From positions 29,126 through 93,125 of the forward strand of contig CAWGEH010000014.1 of NCBI GenBank assembly GCA_963821505.1: DNA of 64,000 bases, given 5' to 3'. Below the pieces are notes generated by a model that did no database searches, was not told the origin of the DNA, and saw only the letters and a program-made list of their open reading frames with translations. A program made the position numbers and the translations under genes. The DNA comes from VAZQ01 sp963821505. Lineage in GTDB: Bacteria; Pseudomonadota; Alphaproteobacteria; Rhizobiales; Xanthobacteraceae. Below, piece by piece: positions 1 to 9,429 of this stretch (within the stretch, counting starts at the first letter, position 1; every line of letters starts with the position of its first letter).

Positions 1-333
1 CCTGGCACTGCGCCGCGGCTTTTCGCCGGTCTCCTGGTCGCGCTTGGCGCCCTGGTCGCTCTGGTCGGTCTCGTGACCGACGGGCCGCGCATCGAACGCT
101 ACAAGGTCCGCGGACCGGTCCTCGTCATCATCTCGATTCTCCTGTTCGCCGCGATGATCCGCCCGGTCGGCCTGGTGATTGCGAGCTACATCACGTTCAT
201 CGTCGCGATCCTGGGATCCAAGGAGATGCGGGTGGTGGAAAGCCTCATCGGCGCCGCCGTGATGACTGGGTTCTGCGTCCTGCTGTTCGTCTACCTGCTC
301 AATCTGCCGTTCCAACTCTGGCCGCGATTCTGA
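1..333 (+). CDS. TctB-family small membrane subunit of a tripartite tricarboxylate transporter (5' end outside window)
   Basis: The reading frame is open to the first base, so the gene starts upstream; only the last 110 codons are present. They encode hydrophobic helices (an LVALGALVALVGLV-like stretch, then two or three more around IISILLFAAMIRP and VMTGFCVLLFVYLLNL) separated by short charged loops, the pattern of the four-helix TctB subunit. It ends 16 bp before a 501-codon TctA gene, the usual tctB-tctA order. In the family, TctA and TctB form the membrane part of a cation-driven importer for carboxylates, fed by a periplasmic TctC protein, which is not in this window. The GTG at 73 is an internal codon, not the start. 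Confidence 0.8.
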   Translation, partial: PGTAPRLFAGLLVALGALVALVGLVTDGPRIERYKVRGPVLVIISILLFAAMIRPVGLVIASYITFIVAILGSKEMRVVESLIGAAVMTGFCVLLFVYLLNLPFQLWPRF

Positions 334-349
334 TCGGGGTGAGCACATC

Positions 350-1855
350 ATGTCGGATCTTATGGCCAACCTCTGGTTGGGCTTTCACGTCGCGGCCCAG
401 CCCTACAACCTCGCGTTCTGCCTGCTCGGAGCGCTAGTCGGAACCCTCGTCGGCGTGCTGCCGGGCATCGGCACGGTCGCCACCATCGCGATGCTGCTGC
501 CGATCACCTTCGGGCTGCCGCCGGTGGGCGCACTGATCATGCTGGCCGGCATCTATTACGGCGCGCAATACGGCGGCTCGACCACATCGATCCTGGTCAA
601 CATCCCGGGCGAGGCCACCTCCGTCGTGACTGCGCTCGACGGTCACCAGATGGCGCGGCAGGGCCGCGCCGGCGCCGCATTGTCGATCGCCGCCATCGGC
701 TCCTTCTTCGCCGGCTGCGTCTCGACGGTGCTGGTCGCGGCGCTCGGCGCGCCGCTGACCGGCCTCGCGCTGCTGTTCGGGCCGGCAGAGTATTTCTCGC
801 TCATGGTTCTCGGCCTCATCTTCGCGGTGGTGCTGGCGAAGGGCTCGGTGCTCAAGGCGATCGCCGTGATCGTCCTCGGCCTGCTGCTGTCGATGGTCGG
901 TTCCGATCTCGAAACCGGCGCGGGTCGCATGACGTTCGATATCGCGGAACTCGCCGACGGCATCGGCTTCGCCAATATCGCCATGGGCGTGTTCGGATTC
1001 GCGGAGATCATCCGCAACCTCGAACTGCCGGAGGAGAGTCGCGACATCCTGCACGCCAAGGTCAGCGGACTGATGCCGACCCGCAAGGACTTGATCGATT
1101 CCTCCGGCGCCATCGCCCGCGGCACGATCGTCGGGTCGCTGCTCGGGATTCTGCCGGGGGGCGGCGCAGTGATCGCGTCGTTCGCCGCCTATACATTCGA
1201 AAAGAAAATGTCGAAGACGCCGCAGCGCTTCGGCAACGGCGCCATCGAAGGCGTGGCCGCGCCCGAGAGCGCCAACAACGCGGCGGCGCAGACCTCCTTC
1301 ATTCCGCTGCTCACGCTCGGCATCCCGCCCAACGCGGTGATGGCGCTGATGGTGGGCGCCATGACCATCCACGGCATCGTGCCGGGCCCGCAGGTCATGA
1401 CCAAGCAGCCCGAGCTGTTCTGGGGCATGATCGCGTCGATGTGGCTCGGCAATCTGATGCTGGTGGTCATCAATCTGCCGCTGGTCGGCGTATGGGTCAG
1501 CCTGCTGCGCGTTCCCTATCGGCTGCTCTATCCGTCGATCATCGTGTTCTGCTGCATCGGCATCTATTCGATCAACAATTCTCCCTTCGATGTCGTCGTC
1601 TCGGCCGCGTTCGGCGTCATCGGATATTGGCTGGTCAAGCACGACTTCGAGCCGGCACCGATGCTGCTCGGCTTCGTGTTGGGGCCGCTGATGGAGGAGA
1701 ATCTGCGCCGCGCCATGCTGATCGCGCGCGGCGACGCCACGGTGTTCTTCACCCGCCCGATCTCGGCGGTCCTGCTGAGCACGGCGATCGTTCTGCTCGT
1801 CATTGCCGCGCTGCCCAAGATGCGGCGACGGCGCGACGAAGTCTTCGTCGAATAG
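350..1855 (+). CDS. TctA-family large permease subunit, tripartite tricarboxylate transporter
   Basis: A 501-residue, strongly hydrophobic protein of the usual TctA length. Two inverted-repeat-like glycine motifs typical of the family are visible: GTLVGVLPG at residues 31-39 and GSLLGILPGGG at about 260-272. The stretch APESANNAAAQTSFIPLLTL near residue 305 is also family-typical. It acts in the inner membrane with the TctB subunit just upstream and a periplasmic binding protein encoded elsewhere. Substrate cannot be deduced; TTT systems import citrate and many other carboxylates. An ATG follows a GGGGTGAG purine run, a reasonable ribosome-binding site. A long open frame on the opposite strand is a high-G+C shadow. 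Confidence 0.9.
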   Translation: MSDLMANLWLGFHVAAQPYNLAFCLLGALVGTLVGVLPGIGTVATIAMLLPITFGLPPVGALIMLAGIYYGAQYGGSTTSILVNIPGEATSVVTALDGHQMARQGRAGAALSIAAIGSFFAGCVSTVLVAALGAPLTGLALLFGPAEYFSLMVLGLIFAVVLAKGSVLKAIAVIVLGLLLSMVGSDLETGAGRMTFDIAELADGIGFANIAMGVFGFAEIIRNLELPEESRDILHAKVSGLMPTRKDLIDSSGAIARGTIVGSLLGILPGGGAVIASFAAYTFEKKMSKTPQRFGNGAIEGVAAPESANNAAAQTSFIPLLTLGIPPNAVMALMVGAMTIHGIVPGPQVMTKQPELFWGMIASMWLGNLMLVVINLPLVGVWVSLLRVPYRLLYPSIIVFCCIGIYSINNSPFDVVVSAAFGVIGYWLVKHDFEPAPMLLGFVLGPLMEENLRRAMLIARGDATVFFTRPISAVLLSTAIVLLVIAALPKMRRRRDEVFVE

Positions 1856-2064
1856 GACGCGCGGCGCTCCACGCGCGACCCGCAGTCGGCGGGCGCTCGC
1901 CGCGCTGATGAGGAGCGAGATCGGTCGCTGGACGGCCATCGTCAAGGCGGCGGCGCCGGCGAACCGGCTTGCAGTCGCAGGCTCTCCTCCCGCATTTCCC
2001 CGGCAGCCCGGGCGGCGGTACACTGCGCCGCCCGACTCGGCTTTTGCCGCGCGAGGTTGGACCC

Positions 2065-2859
2065 ATGCGCCAGTATCACGACCTGCTGGAGCGGATTCTC
2101 GCCGACGGCGTGGAGAAGCACGACCGCACCGGCACCGGCACGCTCTCGATCTTCGCGCATCAGATGCGCTTCGACCTCGGCGCGGGCTTTCCGCTCACGA
2201 CCACCAAGAAGCTGCACCTCAAGTCGATCATCCATGAGCTGCTGTGGTTTCTCGCCGGCGACACCAACGTCAAGTATCTCCACGCCCATGGCGTCACCAT
2301 CTGGGACGAGTGGGCGGACGAGACCGGCGAACTCGGCCCGGTCTACGGCCGGCAATGGCGCTCATGGCCGGCGCCGGACGGAGGCAGCATCGATCAGATC
2401 GCCAACGTGGTTTCCGCCATCCGCCGCAACCCGGATTCGCGCCGCCTCATCGTCACCGCCTGGAACCCGGCCGAGGTCGACAAGATGGCGCTGCCGCCGT
2501 GCCATTGCCTGTTCCAGTTCTACGTCGCCAGGGGCCGGCTCTCCTGTCAGCTCTACCAGCGCTCGGCCGACGCCTTCCTCGGCGTGCCGTTCAACATTGC
2601 CTCCTATGCGTTGCTGACGCTGATGGTCGCGCAGGTGACCGGATTGCAGCCCGGCGAGTTCGTGCACACGCTCGGAGACGGGCATCTTTATCTCAATCAT
2701 CTGGAGCAGGCGCGGCTGCAGCTCGCGCGCCCGCCGCGCCCGCTGCCGAGAATGGTGCTCAATCCGGCCTCCACCGATCTCTTCGCCTTCCGCTACGAGG
2801 ATTTCTCGCTCGAAGGCTACGACCCGCACCCGCACATCAAGGCGAAGGTGGCGGTGTGA
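2065..2859 (+). CDS. thyA: Thymidylate synthase
   Basis: A 264-residue protein, the same length as the E. coli enzyme. It converts dUMP to dTMP using methylene-tetrahydrofolate and releases dihydrofolate. Seen in order: N-terminal DRTGTGT loop (about residues 19-25), the W-rich segment before LGPVYGRQWR, the catalytic cysteine in LPPCHCLFQFYV (about 142-153), the nucleotide-binding QRSADAFLGVPFN, and the C-terminal GYDPHPHIKAKVAV. The frame is open further upstream, but the ATG at 2065 gives the conserved start MRQYHDLL. The stop overlaps the GTG start of the dihydrofolate reductase gene, so the two enzymes that make and recycle dihydrofolate are translationally coupled. Confidence 0.97.
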   Translation: MRQYHDLLERILADGVEKHDRTGTGTLSIFAHQMRFDLGAGFPLTTTKKLHLKSIIHELLWFLAGDTNVKYLHAHGVTIWDEWADETGELGPVYGRQWRSWPAPDGGSIDQIANVVSAIRRNPDSRRLIVTAWNPAEVDKMALPPCHCLFQFYVARGRLSCQLYQRSADAFLGVPFNIASYALLTLMVAQVTGLQPGEFVHTLGDGHLYLNHLEQARLQLARPPRPLPRMVLNPASTDLFAFRYEDFSLEGYDPHPHIKAKVAV

Positions 2860-3449
2860 GCGCCAGCAACGTCGCCGTGGCGACGCGAGCTGCCGCCGAC
2901 GGCCTGCCGCGCATCGCGCTCGTGCTGGTCGTCGCTGTCGCCGAGAACGGCGTGATCGGTCGCGGCGGCCGGCTGCCGTGGCGGCTCAAGTCCGAAATGC
3001 AACGTTTTCGCGCTTTGACCTGGGGTCAGCCGGTCGTCGTGGGCCGAAAAACCTATCTCTCCTTCACCAAGCAGCCGCTGCCCGGCCGCACCAATATCGT
3101 GGTGAGCCGTGACCGGAATTTTGCCGCTGCGGGCGCAGTCGTTACGTCGAGTCTTGCCGCCGCGCTCGAGGCGGCGCGCGGCGATGCCCTGCGCCGCGGG
3201 GCCGGCACGATCGTCATTCTCGGCGGGGCCGACATCTATGCGCAGACCATGGAACGCGCCGATCGGCTGGTGGTCACGCGCGTGCATCTGCAACCCGATG
3301 GTGACACGACATTTCCTGCCATCGAGCCCAATGTCTGGAAGGAGGTGGAACGGACCGAGCATCGCGCCGGCCCGGGCGACGAAGCAGCCTATACCGTGCT
3401 CGTTTACGAACGGCGCGCCGCCGACGCCAAGCCGGTTGGTAGGCGGTAA
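2856..3449 (+). CDS. folA: Dihydrofolate reductase
   Basis: A 197-residue protein containing the DHFR fold: VAVAENGVIGRGGRLPW near residue 27 (substrate and cofactor loop with the conserved GxLPW), VVVGRKTYLS, LPGRTNIVVSRD, and the cofactor-binding VILGGADIYAQTM. It regenerates tetrahydrofolate from the dihydrofolate produced by the adjacent thymidylate synthase. The GTG start at 2856 overlaps the thyA stop (GTGA), the usual arrangement in this order. The N-terminus is about 20 residues longer than in E. coli; a later GTG at 2877 is possible. Confidence 0.95.
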   Translation: MSASNVAVATRAAADGLPRIALVLVVAVAENGVIGRGGRLPWRLKSEMQRFRALTWGQPVVVGRKTYLSFTKQPLPGRTNIVVSRDRNFAAAGAVVTSSLAAALEAARGDALRRGAGTIVILGGADIYAQTMERADRLVVTRVHLQPDGDTTFPAIEPNVWKEVERTEHRAGPGDEAAYTVLVYERRAADAKPVGRR

Positions 3450-3583
3450 ATGGAATTCAAGACCATGCGCCGCCGCGCCGCACGCGCTTCGGCCGCGTTG
3501 TAACGCGGTGACGCCTCCCCTATAACCCCCCCAAACTGAAACCGGCGCGGCGGCCTTCGGCCGTCGCAGCGAGGAGATAGCCG

Positions 3584-4717
3584 ATGCCGTGGAGCAGTCA
3601 GGGCGGCGGACCCTGGGGATCAGGAGGAGGCAAGGGCCCTTGGGGCTCCGGGCAACAGCCGTCCGGCCCGACACCGCCCGACCTCGAGGAGTTCCTGCGC
3701 CGCAGCCAGGACCGGCTGCGCACGGTGCTGCCGGGCGGCAGTCTCGGCGGCAAGGGGCTCGCCCTGATCGTGGTCGCGGCGGTCGCGATCTGGGGATTTT
3801 CCGGCTTCTTCCGCGTCGATCCCGACGAGCTCGGCGTCGTGCTGCGGTTCGGAAAATACGTGCGCGAGGTGCAGCCCGGGCTGAATTATCATCTGCCGTA
3901 CCCGATCGAGACCGCGCTCACGCCGAAGGCGTTGCGCGTCAACAAGATCGATATCGGTATGCGGGTGGTGGAGGATCTGCGCCGCGGCACCACGATACGC
4001 GACGTGCCGGAGGAGAGCCTGATGCTCACCGGCGATGAAAACATCGTCGATGTCGACTTCTCCGTCCTGTGGAAGATCAAGCCCACCGGGGTGGGCGATT
4101 ATCTGTTCAACATCCAGCAGCCCGAAGGCACGGTGAAGGCGGTGGCGGAAAGCGCCATGCGCGAGATCGTCGGCCGCTCCAACCTTCAGCCCATCCTGAC
4201 CGGGGCGCGTCAGAACATCGAAACCGCGGTGCACGAGTTGATGCAGACAGTTCTCGATAAGTACGGCGCCGGCATCCAGATCACCCAGGTGCAGCTGCAG
4301 AAGGTCGACCCGCCGTCGCAGGTGATCGATGCCTTCCGCGACGTGCAGGCCGCTCGTGCCGACCTCGAGCGCTCGCAGAACGAAGCGCAGGCCTACGCCA
4401 ACAGGGTCGTGCCGGAAGCGCGCGGTCGCGCCGCGCAGATTACCCAGAACGCCGAAGCCTATCGCGAGCAGACGGTGGCCGAGGCCAAGGGCTCGACCTC
4501 GCGCTTCCTGCAGGTCTACGACCAATACAAGAAGGCGCCCGACATCACCCGCCAGCGCATGTATTTGGAAACCATGGAACGGCTGTTCGGCGGCACCGAC
4601 AAGATCATCATGGATTCGGGCGGCGGCGTCGTTCCCTATCTGCCGCTCGACCAGCTCCGGCGGCCGGCGCCGACGCCGGCGCCGCCACCGCCGGCGCAGA
4701 CGGGGGCCGCCCGATGA
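3584..4717 (+). CDS. hflK: HflK, SPFH-domain membrane subunit of the FtsH modulator complex
   Basis: A 377-residue protein: a Gly/Pro/Trp-rich cytoplasmic N-terminus (residues 1-35, as in other HflK proteins), one transmembrane helix at about 58-76, then an SPFH/band-7 domain starting FRVDPDELGVVLRFG. A long coiled segment rich in Ala, Arg, Glu and Gln (about 240-330) follows, ending in a Pro-rich tail. In E. coli, HflK and HflC form a large periplasm-facing cage around the FtsH protease. A GAGGAGA Shine-Dalgarno lies just before the ATG. The stop overlaps the hflC ATG (ATGA), so the pair is co-translated. Confidence 0.96.
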   Translation: MPWSSQGGGPWGSGGGKGPWGSGQQPSGPTPPDLEEFLRRSQDRLRTVLPGGSLGGKGLALIVVAAVAIWGFSGFFRVDPDELGVVLRFGKYVREVQPGLNYHLPYPIETALTPKALRVNKIDIGMRVVEDLRRGTTIRDVPEESLMLTGDENIVDVDFSVLWKIKPTGVGDYLFNIQQPEGTVKAVAESAMREIVGRSNLQPILTGARQNIETAVHELMQTVLDKYGAGIQITQVQLQKVDPPSQVIDAFRDVQAARADLERSQNEAQAYANRVVPEARGRAAQITQNAEAYREQTVAEAKGSTSRFLQVYDQYKKAPDITRQRMYLETMERLFGGTDKIIMDSGGGVVPYLPLDQLRRPAPTPAPPPPAQTGAAR

Positions 4718-5643
4718 GACTCAACCTCGCGGGCGGCATCGTCGCCGCCCTCATCATCGTGGCGCTGATCGTCGCCTACGGCACCCTGTTCACGGTCTAC
4801 CAGACCCGCCAGGCGCTGGTGGTGCGGCTCGGCCAGCCGGTGCGCGTGGTCACGGATCCCGGATTGCATTCCAAGATCCCGCTGATCGACAGCGTCATCA
4901 GCATCGACAAGCGCATCCTCGATCTTGAAAACCCGGCGCAGGAGGTGATCGCCTCCGACCAGAAGCGGCTGGTGGTCGATGCCTTCGCGCGCTACCGCAT
5001 CCAGGAGCCGCTGAAATTCTACCAGACCGTCGGCACCGTCGAGGGCGCGAACTCGCAGCTGTCGATCCTGCTCAATTCGGCGCTGCGGCGCGTGCTGGGC
5101 GAGGCCACGCTGACGCAGGTCGTGCGCGATCAGCGTGAGCATCTCATGACCCGGGTGCGCGAGCAGCTCGACGGCGAGGCGCAGGCTTTCGGCATCTCCG
5201 TCGTCGACGTTCGCATTCGCCGCGCCGATCTGCCGGAGCAGAACAGCCAAGCGGTCTATCAGCGCATGCAGACCGAGCGCCAGCAGGAGGCCGCCCAGTT
5301 CCGCGCCCAGGGCACCCAGCGCGCGCAGGAGATCCGCGCCAAGGCGGATCGCGACGTCACGGTGCTTCTCGCCGAGGCCCAGTCGAAAGGCGAGCAGACC
5401 CGCGGCGAAGGCGATGCCGAGCGCAATCGCATTTTCGCCGAGGCCTACGGGAAGGATCCGGACTTCTTCGCGTTCTACCGTTCGATGCAGGCCTACGAAG
5501 CCGGGTTAAAGTCCAACGACACGCGCATGCTGCTCAAGCCCGATTCCGAATTCTTCCGCTTCTTCGTCGACCCGTCGGGCAAGCCGCGCGAGAGCGGCGC
5601 TGCGCCCGCCACCACGCCCGCTCCGGGCACGCCTGCGAAATAG
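4714..5643 (+). CDS. hflC: HflC, SPFH-domain partner of HflK
   Basis: A 309-residue protein with an N-terminal membrane anchor at about residues 8-28, then the band-7 domain (FTVYQTRQALVVRLGQPVRV, DKRILDLENPAQEVIASDQK). A helical segment with RTNP-like repeats of Arg/Gln/Glu/Ala follows, and the conserved DPDFFAFYRSMQAYE near residue 247. It pairs with HflK to regulate FtsH. It overlaps hflK by 4 bp, and is followed 39 bp later by the DUF2065 gene and then degP, an arrangement widespread in proteobacteria. The last 30 residues are Ala/Pro/Thr-rich and probably disordered. Confidence 0.96.
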   Translation: MRLNLAGGIVAALIIVALIVAYGTLFTVYQTRQALVVRLGQPVRVVTDPGLHSKIPLIDSVISIDKRILDLENPAQEVIASDQKRLVVDAFARYRIQEPLKFYQTVGTVEGANSQLSILLNSALRRVLGEATLTQVVRDQREHLMTRVREQLDGEAQAFGISVVDVRIRRADLPEQNSQAVYQRMQTERQQEAAQFRAQGTQRAQEIRAKADRDVTVLLAEAQSKGEQTRGEGDAERNRIFAEAYGKDPDFFAFYRSMQAYEAGLKSNDTRMLLKPDSEFFRFFVDPSGKPRESGAAPATTPAPGTPAK

Positions 5644-5682
5644 CGGCGGGACCTTCGCCATCACCGCACCGGCAAGGCAAAG

Positions 5683-5868
5683 ATGGCCCAGTTCATCGTT
5701 GCGATCGGCCTCGTGCTGGTGATCGAAGGACTGCTTTTCGCCGCCTTTCCGCGTGCCGCCAAACGGTTGGCGGCGAGCGCGCTGGAGAGCCCCGAAACCT
5801 CGCTGCGGGTGGCCGGCATCGTGTCCGCCGTGCTCGGCATCGTCCTGATCTGGTTCGTGCGCGGGTGA
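5683..5868 (+). CDS. DUF2065 (YjeT-like) small membrane protein
   Basis: A 61-residue protein with two hydrophobic helices: residues about 3-21 (FIVAIGLVLVIEGLLFAAF) and 42-58 (VAGIVSAVLGIVLIWFV). The PRAAKRL loop between them is characteristic of DUF2065. In many proteobacteria the family sits beside hflKC, as here between hflC and degP. Its biochemical role is unknown; the position suggests a link to membrane protein quality control. A GGCAAGG purine stretch precedes the ATG. Confidence 0.85.
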   Translation: MAQFIVAIGLVLVIEGLLFAAFPRAAKRLAASALESPETSLRVAGIVSAVLGIVLIWFVRG

Positions 5869-6017
5869 GCGTCCGCGCGCGGGCATGGTTGCGGACGCGC
5901 ACCGGTCCCGATTCCGCCCCAATCCCAAGCCTAATTCGCCGCGTCGAGATCACGCTTGCGTCCCTTCCGGGACGGGAGCACTGTCTCGCCTTCACCCTTT
6001 CAGGAGCTCAGACGTCC

Positions 6018-7507
6018 ATGCTCGGCACTCTTGCCCAATTTGCCCGGCAGGTCCGCCCGCCCGCCTTGGCCACGGTTGCCGCGGCAGCGATGGTCTTGCC
6101 GGCGTTCTCGACCGCCTCGGCCGCGCGCGGTCCCGACAATGTCGCCGACGTCGCCGAAAAGGTGATCGACGCGGTGGTCAATATCTCCACCTCGCAGAAG
6201 GTCGAGTCGCGCAACACCCCGATGCCGCAGCTGCCGAACGATCCGCAATTGGACGAGCTGTTCAGGGACTTCTTCAATCGCCGCGGCCAGGGCGATCCGC
6301 AGAACCGCGAGCGCGCTCCGCGCCGCGTCAATTCGCTCGGCTCCGGCTTCATCATCGATCCATCCGGCATCGTCGTCACCAACAATCACGTGATCGCCGA
6401 GGCCGACGAGATCACCGTCATCCTCAATGACGGCGCGCGGCTCAAGGCCGAGCTCATCGGCAAGGACCAGAAGACCGATCATCGCCCTGCTCAGGGTCAA
6501 GCCCGACAAGCCGCTCAAGGCGGTGAAGTTCGGCGATTCGGAAAAGCTGCGGCTCGGCGAATGGGTCATCGCCATCGGCAATCCGTTCAGCCTCGGCGGC
6601 ACCGTGACGGCGGGAATCGTCTCGGCCCGCAACCGCGACATCAATTCCGGGCCCTACGACAATTACATTCAGACCGATGCTGCCATCAACCGCGGCAATT
6701 CGGGCGGCCCGTTGTTCAACCTCGACGGCGAGGTGATCGGCATCAACACCGCGATCATCTCGCCCTCCGGCGGCTCGATCGGCATCGGCTTTGCGGTGCC
6801 GTCGAAGACCGCCGTGCCGGTGATCGATCAGCTCAAGCAGTTCGGCGAGACCCGGCGCGGCTGGCTCGGCGTGCGCATCCAGCAAGTAACCGACGAGATC
6901 GCCGAAAGCCTGAAGATCAAGTCCGCCGCGCGGCGCACTGGTCGCCGGCGTCGACGACAAGGGGCCGGCCAAGCCGGCCGGCATCGAACCCGGCGACGTG
7001 ATCGTCAAGTTCGACGGCAAGGACATCAAGGAGATGCGCGACCTGCCGCGCGTCGTCGCCGACACGCCGGTCGGCAAGCAGACGCCGGTAGTCATCATCC
7101 GCAAGGGCAAGGAAGAGACCAGAACCGTCACGCTCGGCCGGCTCGAAGACGGCGAGAAGCTGGCGGCGCTGGCCTCGAAGAGCGATGGCGCGCCCGACCA
7201 GACCGTGGTGAAGAAGACGCTCGGCATCGAGCTTGCCAACATCTCCGACGATCTGCGCAAGCGCTACAAGATCAAGGACACGGTGAAGGGCGTGGTCATC
7301 ACCGGCGTCGATGCGGGCTCGCCCGCGGCCGACAAGCGCCTGTCTCCGGGCGACGTCATCGTCGAGATCGCGCAGGAGGCGGTGGCGAGCGCCGACGACT
7401 TCCAGGCCAAGATCGACAAGCTCAAGAAGGACGGCCGCAAGTCGGCGCTGCTGCTGGTGGCGGGCGCGGACGGCGAGCTGCGCTTCGTCGCGCTGAGCCT
7501 GCAGTAA
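6018..7507 (+). CDS. degP: DegP/HtrA-family periplasmic serine protease (frame broken twice)
   Basis: Read across two breaks this is a complete Do-type protease: export signal (residues 1-35, ending ASA), catalytic His in VVTNNHVI, catalytic Asp in KTD-IALLRV, catalytic Ser in RGNSGGPLFN, then two PDZ domains ending in VALSLQ. It degrades or refolds damaged periplasmic proteins. The first break is at about 6480 (one extra C, right after the catalytic Asp codon) and the second at about 6928-6932 (one extra G or C before ALVAGVDDKGPA). Removing one base at each restores a single frame. No frame alone encodes an intact enzyme. Both defects are single insertions, like others in this window, so sequencing error is more likely than gene decay. 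ATG chosen after CAGGAG. Confidence 0.9.
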
Positions 7508-7590
7508 CCAGACGACGGACGACAGACGACGGACGACGCAAGGCGATCCTTGCTCATCCCTCGTCCGTCGTCGGTCCTCCGTCGTCGGAA
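7508..7590. repeat. GACGGAC-rich tandem and inverted repeat between degP and serB
   Basis: Short runs of GACGACGGAC repeat in direct orientation at about 7511-7540. They reappear inverted (GTCCGTCGTCGG and TCCGTCGTCGG) at about 7562-7590, so the segment could fold into a long imperfect hairpin between two convergent genes. The inverted half encodes the last residues of SerB (SDDGGPTTDEG), so the repeat appears to have extended that reading frame. It may act as a bidirectional terminator, though there is no T-run. Confidence 0.5.
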
Positions 7591-8495
7591 ACGAATTCCT
7601 CCCGCCGATAGCCCTGGGCATAGAGCAGCGCGGTGAGATCGCCGTGGTCGATGCGGGCGGCCGCGGCCTGTGCGACTTTGGGCTTGGCGTGGTAGGCGAC
7701 GCCGAGGCCCGCCGCCTCGATCATGGCAACGTCGTTCGCGCCGTCGCCGGCGACGAGGGTCTCGTCCGGCGCGATGCCGAATCGCCGTGCGAGTTCGATC
7801 AGGGTCGCAAGCTTCCCCTCGCGCCCGAAGATCGGCTCGGCCACCTCGCCGGTCAGCCGGCCGTCGGCGTCGACCAGGAGCGTATTGGCGCGGTTCTCGT
7901 CGAAGCCGATCATCGCGGCGACGCGCTCGGTGAACAGCGTGAAGCCGCCGGTGACGAGACAGGTATAGGCGCCGTTCTTGCGCAAGGTTGCGACCAGCGT
8001 TCGCGCCCCCGGCGTGACGCGAATCCGATCGGCGATGACCTCGTCGACGACCGCGGCGGGCAAGCCCTTGAGCAGCGCCACCCGCTCGCGCAGCGCCGGC
8101 GCGAATTCGATTTCTCCGCGCATCGCACGCTCGGTGATGGCCGCAACATGCGGCTTGAGTCCGACATAGTCGGCAAGCTCGTCAATGCATTCCTGGCCGA
8201 TCATGGTCGAATCCATGTCGGCGAGAAAGAGCCGCTTGCGGCGGCCGCTCGCGCGCTGCAGCAACACGTCGACGGGGGCGCCGGCGAGCGCCGTGCGCAC
8301 GCGCTCGGCGAGAGCGCGCGTGTCGTCGGCTTGGGTATTCTCCCGGCGCGCGATAAAGGGAATGTCGGCGGCGATGCCGGGATCGAGCCAGATCGGCGCC
8401 TGCGCCGACGGCAGCGCGCCGCGCGCGCGTGCGATCACGGCGGCGTCGAGCGACGGCGCCGCGGGATTTGAAATCAGCGTCGCGACCAAGGCCAT
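7554..8495 (-). CDS. serB: Phosphoserine phosphatase
   Basis: A 313-residue HAD-superfamily enzyme that makes L-serine from phosphoserine. Visible motifs: DMDSTM (residues 93-98, nucleophile Asp93 and acid Asp95), the cap region with ECIDELAD and ITERAMRGE, LVTGGFTLF (motif II Thr/Ser), and GDGANDVAMIEAAGLGVAYHAKP (motif III). An ACT-like N-terminal region precedes the catalytic domain. The start ATG at 8495 overlaps the divergent miaA start on the other strand by two bases. The last ten residues lie in a GACGGAC repeat and are probably not family-conserved. Confidence 0.95.
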   Translation of the reverse strand: MALVATLISNPAAPSLDAAVIARARGALPSAQAPIWLDPGIAADIPFIARRENTQADDTRALAERVRTALAGAPVDVLLQRASGRRKRLFLADMDSTMIGQECIDELADYVGLKPHVAAITERAMRGEIEFAPALRERVALLKGLPAAVVDEVIADRIRVTPGARTLVATLRKNGAYTCLVTGGFTLFTERVAAMIGFDENRANTLLVDADGRLTGEVAEPIFGREGKLATLIELARRFGIAPDETLVAGDGANDVAMIEAAGLGVAYHAKPKVAQAAAARIDHGDLTALLYAQGYRREEFVSDDGGPTTDEG

Positions 8496-9429
8496 GGAAT
8501 TGACCGATCGAGCACGATCAAGGCGGGCGGTGCTTATCGCAGGCCCGACCGCGAGCGGCAAGTCGGCGCTGGCGCTGACATTGGCGCAGGCGCTCGGCGG
8601 CACGATCATCAACGCCAACTCCATGCAGGTCTATCGCGACCTGCGCGTCGTCACCGCCCGTCCCACGCCGGAGGAGGAAGCGCGGGTGCCGCACCTGCTC
8701 TACGGCCATGTCGATGCGGCCGAGAACTATTCGGTCGGCCGCTGGTGCGTCGAGGCCGGCGCCGCGCTCGCCGCGGTCGAGCGGGCAGGGCGCCTCCCTG
8801 TGCTGGTCGGCGGCACCGGCCTCTATTTCAAGGCGTTGACCCGTGGCCTCGCCGCCATCCCGCCGATCCCGTCCGGCATCCGCTCGGCCGTCAGGGCGCG
8901 GCTCGAGGCCGAAGGCATCGCGGCGCTCTATGCCGAGCTCGGCGAGCGTGACCCGGCGACCGCGAGCCGCCTGATGCCGTCGGACCGCGCCCGCGTCACG
9001 CGCGCGCTCGAAGTGGTGCTGGCAACCGGCCGTTCGCTCACGGACTGGCACCGGCAGGGCATGAAGCCCGTGCTCGCCGCGGACAGCGCGATCAAGATCT
9101 TTCTCGATGTCGATCGCGCGCAACTCTACCGCCGCATCGACGCCCGCTTCGACGCCATGCTGGCGGCGGGCATGCTGGACGAGGTGCGCGCGCTCGGCGG
9201 CCGCGGCCTCGATGCTGCGCTCCCCGCGATGAAGGCGCACGGCGTGCCGTGGCTGCTTCGGCACCTCAAAGGCGAGATCGACTTGGCGGCGGCGGTCGAG
9301 GGGGGTAAACGCGACACCCGCCACTACAGCAAGCGGCAAGCCACCTGGTTCCGGCATCAACCGCCGGACTGGACCTGGGTCGCGGCCGACATGGCGGCGG
9401 CGGAAATCCGCCGCGCGCTTGGCCGCTGA
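8494..9429 (+). CDS. miaA: tRNA dimethylallyltransferase
   Basis: A 311-residue enzyme that adds an isopentenyl group to A37 of tRNAs reading codons that begin with U. Seen: P-loop GPTASGKS (residues 17-24), the SMQVYRDL region (43-50), LVGGTGLYFKAL, and the C-terminal RQATWFRHQ. Where many relatives have Asp-Ser-Met-Gln, this sequence has Asn-Ser-Met-Gln, a change at a usually conserved active-site Asp worth confirming. The start codon overlaps that of the divergent serB gene. If that start is wrong, translation could begin at GTG 8530, but that would leave almost no residues before the P-loop. The 3' end overlaps msrQ by 73 bp on the opposite strand. Confidence 0.95.
   Translation: MELTDRARSRRAVLIAGPTASGKSALALTLAQALGGTIINANSMQVYRDLRVVTARPTPEEEARVPHLLYGHVDAAENYSVGRWCVEAGAALAAVERAGRLPVLVGGTGLYFKALTRGLAAIPPIPSGIRSAVRARLEAEGIAALYAELGERDPATASRLMPSDRARVTRALEVVLATGRSLTDWHRQGMKPVLAADSAIKIFLDVDRAQLYRRIDARFDAMLAAGMLDEVRALGGRGLDAALPAMKAHGVPWLLRHLKGEIDLAAAVEGGKRDTRHYSKRQATWFRHQPPDWTWVAADMAAAEIRRALGR

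Noticed and set aside
434..2023. 529-codon open frame on the minus strand
   Set aside because: Antisense shadow of the TctA gene, with an Arg/His/Asp/Gln-rich translation.
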